A DNA stretch of 10,947 nucleotides from an uncultured Dechloromonas sp. Its GTDB lineage: Bacteria; Pseudomonadota; Gammaproteobacteria; Burkholderiales; Rhodocyclaceae. Shown piece by piece: positions 1-6,958 of this stretch (its first letter is position 1; each line of letters opens with the position of its first letter). Both the position numbers and the translations under genes were made by a program. The stretch covers positions 1 to 10,947 of the forward strand of contig CAMKYP010000095.1 in assembly GCA_946477505.1 (NCBI GenBank). Reading direction: 5' to 3'. The notes under the pieces were generated by a model. The model was not told where the DNA came from and ran no database searches. It was given only the letters and a program-made list of their open reading frames with translations.

Positions 1-223
1 CGCACAGGAGTTCCAGCTTGTATTCGGCCACCACGGGTTCGGCCAAGTCCATCGAGTAATGCTGCTGCGTCGGGTCGGCATCCGTGAGCGGACGTTGCAC
101 GCGGGATACCGTCACGTTGTGGCAGCCGGCGCCCGCGCCGGAATGACACAGTGCCGAATCCCGCAATGCTTCGAGCACGTCGGCGATGCGATGTTGACGG
201 ATAAATGCCTTGATCTCTTTCAT
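1..223 (-). CDS. PII-like signalling protein of the metal-efflux-associated type (PII-NG), 3' end outside window
   Basis: Seventy-four codons are visible from an ATG at 223; the C-terminal third lies beyond the left edge (PII proteins are usually about 100-112 residues). The start MKEIKAFIRQHRIADVLEAL matches the first beta strand and helix of GlnB/GlnK proteins, the segment NVTVSRVQ (36-43) matches the second strand, and VVAEYKLELLC (64-74) the strand after the T-loop. The T-loop region lacks the YRGAEY motif with the uridylylated Tyr of GlnB. Cys26-His27 and Cys34-His35 flank a short Gly/Ala-rich insert between the first helix and second strand, which could bind metal (inference). A GGAG ribosome site lies 7 nt before the ATG. 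The gene follows czcA, which fits the published PII-NG group encoded next to CusABC/CzcABC pumps. Its likely role is cytoplasmic sensing or modulation of the efflux system; ligand and partner are unknown. Confidence 0.8.
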   Translation of the reverse strand, partial: MKEIKAFIRQHRIADVLEALRDSALCHSGAGAGCHNVTVSRVQRPLTDADPTQQHYSMDLAEPVVAEYKLELLC

Positions 224-239
224 GTCGATTCTCCATGCC

Positions 240-262
240 GCGGCCCCAGGAGGTGGGACCGC
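240..262 (-). other. Intercistronic RNA hairpin with CCUCC loop between czcA and the PII-like gene
   Basis: Read as minus-strand RNA, GCGG-U-CCCA pairs with UGGG-G-CCGC around a CCUCC loop: nine consecutive pairs, eight Watson-Crick and one U-G. It begins about 10 nt after the czcA stop and ends 5 nt before the GGAG ribosome site (231-234) of the next gene. No U-run follows, so it is not a classical rho-independent terminator. It may protect the czcA 3' end, or tune expression of the PII-like gene, since the loop is complementary to that gene's GGAG. The pairing is seen in sequence; any function is inference. Confidence 0.5.
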
Positions 263-271
263 AGCGTCCGG

Positions 272-3200
272 TTAAATGGATGTCTGCTTGCGTTCCCGCC
301 GGCCTTCCGCCCATTCGTACATGAGCGGCAGCAGGAGCAGGGTCAGGGCCGTGGAAGTGAACAGCCCGCCCACCACGACGGTGGCCAGCGGTCGCTGGGT
401 TTCGGCGCCCACCCCTTGCGAGAGCAGCATGGGGATGAGGCCCAGGATGGCCACGGAAGCGGTCATCAGTACCGGCCGCAGGCGCAAGGCGGCCCCCTGG
501 CGCACCGCCTCGCGGATGGACAAGCCCCGTTGCCGCTGGTCGTTGAGGAAGGAGACCAGCACGATGCCGTTCAACATGGCGACGCCGAAGACGGCGATGA
601 AGCCGATGGCGGAAGGCACCGACACATACTGGCCGGTGAGCGCCAGCCCGAAGACGCCGCCGATGACGGCGAAGGGCACGTTGGCGATGATCAGCGTCGC
701 ATGGGTGAGCGAGTTGAAGGCGGTGTACAGCAGGATGAAGATGAGTCCGATGGTCAGCGGCACGATCACCGCCAGCCGGGCCATGGCCCGCTGCTGGTTT
801 TCGAAGGCGCCGCCCCACTCGATCCAGTAGCCGGCCGGCAACTTGACCTGCTGCCGCAGCTTCGCCTCGGCTTCCTGCACGAAGCCGTCAACGTCACGTC
901 CCTTCACGTCCATCTGGATCACCGCGTAGCGCTGTAGCTGTTCCCGGCGCACAAAGGAGTAGCCCTCGTCCGTCTCCACCGTGGCCACCCGGGACAAGGG
1001 CACCAGCGCCCCGGACTGGGTGCGAATGGGGAGGTCGGCGATCGCCTGCTGGCTGTCGCGGAAGGCTGCATCCAGCCGGACCTGAAGATCGAAGCGCTTG
1101 ACGCCGTCGATGATGGTCGACACTGTCTTGCCGCCGATGCCGGCCTGCACCACCTCCAGGATCTCGTCAGCGTTGATGCCGTAGCGGGCTGCCTCGTCGC
1201 GATTGACCTTGATCACCATCTGCGGCTTGCCCTTGTTCGCCTCCAGGGACAGGTCGGCGGCACCGGGCACTTGGTCGAGCACGGCCTTCATCTGGCCGGC
1301 CAGACGGTCCAGCGTCGCGAGATCCTCGCCGTAGATCTTGAGGGCCAGGGTCGCCCGCACGCCGGAGATAAGTTCCTCGACCCGCATCTGGATGGGCTGA
1401 GTGGAGGCAAACACCACCGTGGGAATGGCCTTTTCCAGGGACTCCTGCATTTCATGGGCGAGTTTCGGCATGGGCATGCGTTCGGGCCACTCGTCCGCCG
1501 GTTTCAGGTCCACCAGCACTTCCATGTAATTCACGTCCGCCGTCTCGCCCTTCTCGGCGCGGCCGATGGTGGCTAGGGTGGACGTCACCTGGGGGAACTG
1601 CTGTTTCAGGGCGGTGTCGATGCGCTTGGCGACACCGAGGCTCTCTTCCAGCGAAGTGGAGGGAATGCCGGTGACGCGGAAGATGAGCGTTCCCTCCTGC
1701 AGGGTGGGCATGAATTCCTTGCCGAGGAAGGGGAAGACGGCGAGTGCCGCTACCAGCAGCGCCAGGGCGCCGCCGATCACTTGCTTCTTCCGGTCGAGAG
1801 CCCAGTCCAGCAGCGGCAGGTACAGCCGCTTGGCGTGGCGCAGGATGAAGGTGTCCTTCTCTTCCTTCGGTTTCAGGATCAGCGCCGCCAGCACCGGCAC
1901 CAAGGTGAGCGTCAGGATGAGCGAGCCCACCATGGCGAAGGCGATGGTGAGCGCCATGGGCTTGAACAGCTTGCCCTCCAGGCCGGTCAGGGAGAAGAGC
2001 GGCAGGAACACGACGATGATGATGAGGATGGCGAAGGCAATGGGGTTGATCACCTCCCGCGCTGCTTCCAGCATCACGTGCGTCTTGTTCACCGCTTTGC
2101 CGGCCTGGTGGGAGAGCAGGCGGAAGCTGTTTTCCACCATCACCACCGCGCCATCCACCATCATGCCGATGCCGATGGCGAGACCGGCCAGCGACATCAG
2201 GTTGGCCGACATCCCGAAGAACTGCATGAGGATGAAGGCGATCAGCATGGCGAGCGGCAGGGTGACGACCACGACGATGGCCGAACGGATTTCCCCGAGG
2301 AACAGGAAGAGGACGACCGCCACCAGGATCGAGCCTTCCAGCAGCGCATTCTCCGCCGTCTTGAGGGCCTTCTCGACCAGTTCAGTGCGGTCGTACTCCG
2401 GGGTGATGGTCACGCCCGCCGGCAATGCCTGCTGGGCCACCTTGAGCTTGGTTTTTACCGCATCGACGACGCTCTTGGCATTTTCGTTGATGCGGGCCAG
2501 TGCCTGTCCCAGCACCACTTCCCGGCCGTCCTTGGTCACCGCGCCGAAACGCAGGCCGGGCGCCTCCTTCACTTCGGCCACGTCGCGCACATAGATCGGT
2601 GCGCCGTCGTGCTGGGTGATCACGATGTTGCCGATGTCGCGGCTATTGGCGACCAATCCCAGGCCGCGCACCAGGTACTGCTCCTGGCCGAGATTCACGT
2701 ACTGGCCACCGACCTGGCGATTGTTGGCGGTCAGCGCCTCCATCACCGCCTTGAAGCTGAGGCCGTACTTGATCAGTTTCTGCGGCTGGATGAGCACCTG
2801 GAACTGCTTCTCGTCGCCGCCCCAGGAAACCACATCATCGACGCCGGAGGCCGTGCGCAGCATGAGCCGCACGTTCCAGTCCTGCAGGGTGCGCAGGTCC
2901 ATGGTCGAGAGTTTCTTATCAGCGGATTCGACGGTGTACCAGAACACCTGGCCTAATCCGGAGCTATTCGGCCCCAGAGATGGTTCGCCATAGCCCTCGG
3001 GAATCCGCTCTTTCGCTTCCAGGAGTTTTTCGCCGGCCAGGCGGCGGGCGAAATAGATATCCACGTTGTCCTTGAAATAGACGCTCACATAGGAGAGCCC
3101 GAACAGAGACACCGAGCGGATTTCCTCGACCCCGGGCAGGCCGGCCATGGCGGTTTCCACCGGGAAAGTGAGGAGTTTCTCGACGTCCTCGGCGGCCAGC

Positions 3201-3364
3201 CCTGGCGATTCGGTATAGATATTGACCTGTACCGGCGTTACGTCCGGGAAGGCATCCACCGGCACCGTGCGGAATGCCTGAATGCCGAAGACCACGACAA
3301 GCAGGAAACCCACCAGGACCAGCACCTTGTAGCGCAGCGAGATATCGACAATGTTATTAAGCAT
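272..3364 (-). CDS. czcA: Heavy-metal efflux RND pump, CzcA/CusA family
   Basis: Inner-membrane, proton-driven pump of a CzcCBA tripartite exporter that takes metal cations from periplasm or cytoplasm and drives them through the outer-membrane channel. It has 1030 residues (CzcA and CusA are about 1045-1065). TM1 is at about 12-30, the first large periplasmic loop about 31-340, TM2-6 about 342-497, TM7 about 528-548, the second periplasmic loop about 549-865, and TM8-12 about 866-1017. The TM4 proton-relay motif reads AIGIGMMVDGAVVMVEN with Asp404 and Glu411. The periplasmic segment IQMRVEELISGVR (658-670) resembles CzcA rather than CusA, favouring divalent Zn/Co/Cd over Cu/Ag, but the AIG before the TM4 Asp (DFG in CzcA) is CusA-like, so the substrate is not settled. 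The ATG follows the czcB stop by 9 bp, and the ribosome site GAGGGG overlaps that stop codon, suggesting translational coupling. Confidence 0.93.
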   Translation of the reverse strand: MLNNIVDISLRYKVLVLVGFLLVVVFGIQAFRTVPVDAFPDVTPVQVNIYTESPGLAAEDVEKLLTFPVETAMAGLPGVEEIRSVSLFGLSYVSVYFKDNVDIYFARRLAGEKLLEAKERIPEGYGEPSLGPNSSGLGQVFWYTVESADKKLSTMDLRTLQDWNVRLMLRTASGVDDVVSWGGDEKQFQVLIQPQKLIKYGLSFKAVMEALTANNRQVGGQYVNLGQEQYLVRGLGLVANSRDIGNIVITQHDGAPIYVRDVAEVKEAPGLRFGAVTKDGREVVLGQALARINENAKSVVDAVKTKLKVAQQALPAGVTITPEYDRTELVEKALKTAENALLEGSILVAVVLFLFLGEIRSAIVVVVTLPLAMLIAFILMQFFGMSANLMSLAGLAIGIGMMVDGAVVMVENSFRLLSHQAGKAVNKTHVMLEAAREVINPIAFAILIIIVVFLPLFSLTGLEGKLFKPMALTIAFAMVGSLILTLTLVPVLAALILKPKEEKDTFILRHAKRLYLPLLDWALDRKKQVIGGALALLVAALAVFPFLGKEFMPTLQEGTLIFRVTGIPSTSLEESLGVAKRIDTALKQQFPQVTSTLATIGRAEKGETADVNYMEVLVDLKPADEWPERMPMPKLAHEMQESLEKAIPTVVFASTQPIQMRVEELISGVRATLALKIYGEDLATLDRLAGQMKAVLDQVPGAADLSLEANKGKPQMVIKVNRDEAARYGINADEILEVVQAGIGGKTVSTIIDGVKRFDLQVRLDAAFRDSQQAIADLPIRTQSGALVPLSRVATVETDEGYSFVRREQLQRYAVIQMDVKGRDVDGFVQEAEAKLRQQVKLPAGYWIEWGGAFENQQRAMARLAVIVPLTIGLIFILLYTAFNSLTHATLIIANVPFAVIGGVFGLALTGQYVSVPSAIGFIAVFGVAMLNGIVLVSFLNDQRQRGLSIREAVRQGAALRLRPVLMTASVAILGLIPMLLSQGVGAETQRPLATVVVGGLFTSTALTLLLLPLMYEWAEGRRERKQTSI

Positions 3365-3373
3365 GACGACCCC

Positions 3374-4660
3374 TCAGTCCGCGTCGCCGATTTGCGACTT
3401 GAGGAGGCGTGCCTTGAGCGCATAGGCGCCCGCCACCACCACCGACTCGCCGGCCTTGACGCCGCTCGTGAGGACAATGCGCTTGCCGACCTTGTCGCCC
3501 ACTTCGACGGCACGGGGTTCGAAGCCACCCGCTTCGCGGACAAAGGCCGTGGGCTGGCCGTTCACCAGCAACACCGCCGCCTGCGGCAGGGTCAGCGCCT
3601 CGGTCGTGGAAGCGGTGGCGATGGCCGCCGTCGCGAACATCTCGGGCTTCAGGCGCCGGTCCGGGTTGGGGACCTCGACCCGCGCCTGCACCGCCCGGGT
3701 TTCCCTGTCCACGGTGCTGCTGATATAGGTCAGCCGGCCCTGGAACGCTTCACCGGGATAGGCGCTCACCGTCACCATGGCCGGCGCTCCCACTCGCACC
3801 CGGCCGAGGTCTTTCTCGAACAGGTTGGCTTCGATCCACAGGGTCGACAGGTCGGCCACGGTAAAGAGGCTCTTGTCCGGTTGGGCCAGTTCGCCCAATA
3901 CCGCGCTCTTCTCGATCACCGTGCCGGCAAACGGCGCCTTGACCGGAAACAACGAGACCGGGCCGGTGTCCGACTCGTCGTGCGCGGCATCGAGGAGCCG
4001 CAGGCGGTCGTCGGCAGCGCGCAGACTGGCGCGGGCCTTTTCGTACTCACTGCGGGCGCGCAGGTAATCCTTGTCGGGAATGATTTCCTCGGCCTTGAGC
4101 TTCTGGGCCCGCTCGAAATCGGCCTTGGCCAGCGCCAACTGGCTTTGCGCCTGGCGATAGGCGGAGTGGGCCTCGCCCAGTTCCATACTGTCCAAGAGCG
4201 CCAGGGGCTGACCGGCCTTCACGTTGTCGCCGAGCTTGGCCTTGACTTGTGTGATGCGCGCCGACACCCGAGGTGCGACATGGGCGATGCGCTCCTGGTT
4301 GGCGCGGATGGTGGCGGTCAGCACCACCTGGTCGGCGACCGATTGCGCCGCCAGCGCTTCGACCTGGATGCCGGCGGTCTCAATTTCCTCGGCGGACAAC
4401 TTCAATTGTCCTGCTTCAGCAGCTTCGGCCGGCTTGTCGTCGCCCTCCTTGTCCTCCGGGTTCTTGGCAGGGACCATTTCTTCCTTGGCGACGGGCGCCG
4501 GCTTTGCCTCGGCCGGCGCAGGATCAGGCTTGTTGCAGGCGGCCAGGACGAACGCCCCGGCCAGGCAGGCGAGCCAGGCGGCGCGCCGAAGGGAAAATAC
4601 TGGCATGGATTGCCTTTTGGAAGAATTCTTGCGGTTGGAAATCATCGACTGCGGATTCAT
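3374..4660 (-). CDS. czcB: Periplasmic adaptor (membrane fusion) lipoprotein, CzcB family
   Basis: Periplasmic adaptor linking the CzcA pump to the CzcC channel. It has 428 residues from the first ATG, which overlaps the czcC stop as ATGA and has GGAG 7 nt upstream. A second ATG at 4606 also has a good ribosome site (AAAAGG) and gives a cleaner signal peptide, MPVFSLRRAAWLACLAG and onward, so the true N-terminus may be 18 residues shorter. The lipobox LAAC (39-42, Cys42) predicts lipid anchoring after signal peptidase II cleavage. An Ala/Pro/Lys/Glu-rich linker follows (about 43-85), then the barrel-sandwich half (121-157), a helical hairpin (about 160-225), the second lipoyl half (PVKAPFAGTVIEKSAVLGE, 239-257), a beta-barrel (about 270-350) and a membrane-proximal domain. 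There is no His- or Met-rich metal-binding N-terminus of the kind seen in some CzcB/CusB proteins. Confidence 0.92.
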   Translation of the reverse strand: MNPQSMISNRKNSSKRQSMPVFSLRRAAWLACLAGAFVLAACNKPDPAPAEAKPAPVAKEEMVPAKNPEDKEGDDKPAEAAEAGQLKLSAEEIETAGIQVEALAAQSVADQVVLTATIRANQERIAHVAPRVSARITQVKAKLGDNVKAGQPLALLDSMELGEAHSAYRQAQSQLALAKADFERAQKLKAEEIIPDKDYLRARSEYEKARASLRAADDRLRLLDAAHDESDTGPVSLFPVKAPFAGTVIEKSAVLGELAQPDKSLFTVADLSTLWIEANLFEKDLGRVRVGAPAMVTVSAYPGEAFQGRLTYISSTVDRETRAVQARVEVPNPDRRLKPEMFATAAIATASTTEALTLPQAAVLLVNGQPTAFVREAGGFEPRAVEVGDKVGKRIVLTSGVKAGESVVVAGAYALKARLLKSQIGDAD

Positions 4661-5964
4661 CGGGCTTCTCCGGCCCCTGGCCAGCCGGCCGCGGCTTCGA
4701 GGGCGATGGTGGCCAGCCGCAGTTCACTGCGGGCATCGACCAGGTCGCGGCGCCCGTCGAGCACCTGCCGATTCACCACGATGAGCTGCAGGAGGCCGAT
4801 CTCGCCGGCGCGATAGGCGGTGGCCGACAGGCGCTGGTTTTGATCAAGGCTGGCCAGCACCATCTCCTCCAGGCGCTTCACCCGGGCCCGCAGGCTGTCG
4901 ACGTTGAGCCACAGGGCGCGTACCTGGGCGGGGATATCGCGGCCGACAACCTGCCGCTCGATCTGCACCTGGGCAAGTTCGCTGCTGGCCCGGCCAATGC
5001 CCGCGGCGTTGCGGCGAAAGAGCGGTAGCGGCAACGACAGGCTGAGGCCGACCACCTTTTCCCGGGCGTCGTTGGGCCCTTCGCGGCCGGCCGTCAAGCC
5101 AAGGGTGATGTCCGGGTAGACCGCGGCCCGCTCCAGGCCGAGGCGGCTGGCCGCCGCCGCTTCCCGTCGTTCCAGGGCCTGCAACTGCGGCCGCGAGCGC
5201 GCCGTCGCGAGCAACTGATCGAGGGTGTAGCTCGGGGCCGCGGGTGTCAGCTCGCCGGCGACCTCGGGCAGGCTGTCGGGCGCCTGTTGTAGGGCGCTGG
5301 CCAGCTCGGCCCGGGCCTCGGTGAGCCGTTCCCGCAGGGAGGCAAGCTGGTTGCGTCCGCGCTCCGCCTCTACCGCTGCCAGGTTGCCGTCGAGGCGGCT
5401 GTCCTCGCCCGCCGCCACCCGCTTCTGCACGGCCGCTGCGGCGTTGTCGACCAACCTGAGCGCTTCTTCCTCGGTGGCAATGCGCAGCTGCAAGGCCAGC
5501 ACCTGCACAAAGCGCTGTTCGATGTCGACGCGGACTTGGCGACGCGCCTCCCGCAGCGCTGCCTGCAAGGCCTCCAGTTCCTGGCTGGCCGCCTCACGGC
5601 GGTAAGCTTGCTGCCCGGCGATTTCGAAGGTCTGCGCAATGCCGGCGTTCCACTCCCGCTGCTTGTCGGCGGCGAGGCCCGGCTGCGGGACTTTTCGCCG
5701 TGCCTGCTCAAGGGCGAGCTGAGGATTGTTCCAGAGAAGACTGCGCGCATCGGTGAGTTCGCCCTCGGCTGCCGCCAGCCTGGCCTGCGCTGTGCGCAGG
5801 GTCGGGTTGGCGGTTTCGGCCAGGCGCCAGGCTTCGTCGAGGGTCAGGGAAGCGGCCGCTCGGGCCGACGCCAGGGGGAGGGCCAGGGCAAGGCATGCCC
5901 CGGCCAGGATACTGACGGCGCGCCGCGACGGGCGCACCGCGGCAAGATAGCCGCAAAATTGCAT
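4657..5964 (-). CDS. czcC: Outer-membrane efflux channel, TolC superfamily CzcC type
   Basis: Outer-membrane channel of the tripartite metal exporter. It has 435 residues, near the usual 420-460. The N-terminus is a Sec signal peptide (hydrophobic about 15-33) with likely cleavage after ASARA (residue 36). The Cys at 24 lies within the hydrophobic core and does not form a convincing lipobox, so this looks non-lipidated, unlike CusC. Two OEP repeats are visible: one starting LTLDEAWRLAETANPTLRTA (40-59), the second about 246-430 with VYPDITLGLTAG (282-293), the GLSLSLPLPLFRRNAAG turn (306-322) and AYRAGEIGLLQLI (383-395), all typical of CzcC/CusC proteins. Long Ala/Gln/Arg-rich helices form the periplasmic coiled coil. 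The ATG at 5964 has AAAGG 8 nt upstream; the stop overlaps the czcB ATG by 4 bp. Confidence 0.92.
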   Translation of the reverse strand: MQFCGYLAAVRPSRRAVSILAGACLALALPLASARAAASLTLDEAWRLAETANPTLRTAQARLAAAEGELTDARSLLWNNPQLALEQARRKVPQPGLAADKQREWNAGIAQTFEIAGQQAYRREAASQELEALQAALREARRQVRVDIEQRFVQVLALQLRIATEEEALRLVDNAAAAVQKRVAAGEDSRLDGNLAAVEAERGRNQLASLRERLTEARAELASALQQAPDSLPEVAGELTPAAPSYTLDQLLATARSRPQLQALERREAAAASRLGLERAAVYPDITLGLTAGREGPNDAREKVVGLSLSLPLPLFRRNAAGIGRASSELAQVQIERQVVGRDIPAQVRALWLNVDSLRARVKRLEEMVLASLDQNQRLSATAYRAGEIGLLQLIVVNRQVLDGRRDLVDARSELRLATIALEAAAGWPGAGEAR

Positions 5965-6031
5965 GGATAATACCTTTCAAGCACTGGCAGGCGCGACGGC
6001 GCCCGCCGTGGGTCAAGACAAATGACGGAAT

Positions 6032-6385
6032 TCAGGCTTGAAAGGAGGTTCGCGGGGGACGGAAGGGTCCGTCGCTCGGGCGGCTCGGGACTCGCGCCCG
6101 GTCCGGCCCGCTCAGGTGTTGTTGGGCAGTGAAGAGTATCGGGAAGTGTGGTGCATGACCGCACTCCGTCCCGGTCAGATGGGACTGCGCATGGCAACCT
6201 TGGTTGCAATGCTGGTCGGCAAAGCCTGAATCAGGTAAATCACCCGGCATGGGGGAAAAGTGGGCGATTTCGTACGACACCGCATCGGCGGTCGCTTCCG
6301 CCCCATAGCTCCACAGCGACACACTGACCAGGCAAAAGGCCAGCAATGTCGCGAGGAAGGAGCGGAAGCGGGGATGGCGAAGCAT
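6032..6385 (-). CDS. Small secreted His/Cys-rich protein, possibly CzcI-like
   Basis: A 117-residue protein I cannot assign firmly. It begins with an Arg/His-rich n-region and a hydrophobic stretch (about 10-26), a good Sec signal with likely cleavage near YGAEA (27-31). The mature part has a compact cluster of potential metal ligands: DQHCNQGCHAQSHLTG (57-72) with His59, Cys60, Cys64, His65 and His69, then Cys75, His77 and His80. The C-terminal 25 residues are Pro/Arg-rich and look disordered. Being first in a czcCBA operon it recalls CzcI and similar small periplasmic proteins ahead of czc pumps, proposed to bind or signal metal; this is by position and composition, not clear homology. No Shine-Dalgarno precedes the ATG and an in-frame TAA lies 12 nt upstream, so this is the earliest possible ATG. 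The stop is 67 bp before czcC. Confidence 0.7.
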   Translation of the reverse strand: MLRHPRFRSFLATLLAFCLVSVSLWSYGAEATADAVSYEIAHFSPMPGDLPDSGFADQHCNQGCHAQSHLTGTECGHAPHFPILFTAQQHLSGPDRARVPSRPSDGPFRPPRTSFQA

Positions 6386-6393
6386 GGATGGGA

Positions 6394-6422
6394 ATTATTC
6401 GTATTTTGGCATTAGCCGTCAA
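6394..6422 (-). promoter_or_regulatory. Sigma-70-type promoter for the czcI-like/czcCBA operon
   Basis: On the minus strand a -35 TTGACG (6417-6422) and a -10 AATAAT (6394-6399) are separated by exactly 17 bp; each matches consensus at five of six positions. Transcription would begin near 6387, about 2 nt before the ATG at 6385, giving a leaderless or nearly leaderless message, which fits the absence of a ribosome site there. Two CTAAT direct repeats 11 bp apart (6411-6415 and 6422-6426 on the plus strand as ATTAG) overlap the spacer and -35 and could be part of a response-regulator site, but this is weak. Confidence 0.55.
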
Positions 6423-6443
6423 TTAGACCGGAAGCTCTGCCGG

Positions 6444-6938
6444 CTACTGGGGGAATTTCATATCAACGGTTTTCTCGATGGGCGGATAACAGACGCCGAG
6501 TTTCTCATTGCACCCTTGATAAGACGCATAAAGGGTGATCGTTTTGGCCTTTGGCGCGCGCTCCAGCATGATTTCCGCGACGACGGGCGATTTATAGACT
6601 TCGATCAGCCCAAAATAGGGATCGTTCTTCATCTCGCCGGAAGGTAGCTTGACCTCCTTGATGAGGACGCCGCTGGCGTTCTTCAAGGCAAAGCGGACCT
6701 TGTTCTTGTAGAGGTAGTGCTTCTTGGCAGGAATGATCTCAGCCACCACCGTATCGCTACCCTTCAGGGACGCATTAAACCGAAAGGCCTGATCGGGAGG
6801 CAAGGGTTCCTCGGCGGCCGAAGCGCAATGAACCACGCTCATGAGCATCAAGGCAGACAAGGTGCGACGGTCAAACAGGGAGAAAGATCGTTGAGCCAAT
6901 TTGTGTTCCTCGTTTCGGTTTGTGGCCAGGGGTTGCAT
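6444..6938 (-). CDS. Stand-alone DsbD N-terminal (alpha) domain, secreted
   Basis: Matches the periplasmic immunoglobulin-like alpha domain of the thiol:disulfide interchange protein DsbD, which receives electrons from the DsbD gamma domain and passes them to DsbC/DsbG/CcmG-type partners. The clearest signs are KKHYLYKNKVRF (cap-loop/strand region) and YASYQGCNEKLGVCYPP near the C-terminus with the redox Cys pair (Cys143 and Cys150 in the 164-residue form). The spacing is C-X6-C, while E. coli DsbD has C-X5-C. The protein stops just after this domain; there is no membrane domain or thioredoxin domain. A signal peptide ends near HCASA (37-41). The ATG at 6938 has AGGA 7 nt upstream and lies 20 bp after the lspA stop. 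A TTG at 6899 with GAGG 8 nt upstream gives a more usual signal length and is a serious alternative. The ATG at 7028 would overlap lspA and is less likely. Confidence 0.82.
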   Translation of the reverse strand: MQPLATNRNEEHKLAQRSFSLFDRRTLSALMLMSVVHCASAAEEPLPPDQAFRFNASLKGSDTVVAEIIPAKKHYLYKNKVRFALKNASGVLIKEVKLPSGEMKNDPYFGLIEVYKSPVVAEIMLERAPKAKTITLYASYQGCNEKLGVCYPPIEKTVDMKFPQ

Positions 6939-6958
6939 CGAAATTTCCTGCGCTCTCG

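Noticed and set aside
59..5970. Long plus-strand open frames (for example 59-937, 1566-2594, 1781-2956, 3392-4816, 4273-5028)
   Set aside because: They lie opposite the czcABC genes, have skewed Arg/His/Gln-rich composition and no recognisable domains; they are antisense shadows of high-GC coding DNA.
5996..6009. Small inverted repeat ACGGC/GCCGT between the czcI-like gene and czcC
   Set aside because: Only five pairs with a 4-nt loop and no U-run; expected by chance in GC-rich DNA.
6240..6422. 60-residue minus-strand frame overlapping the czcI-like gene
   Set aside because: It is out of frame with the gene having the signal peptide and Cys/His cluster, and its start lies on the predicted -35.
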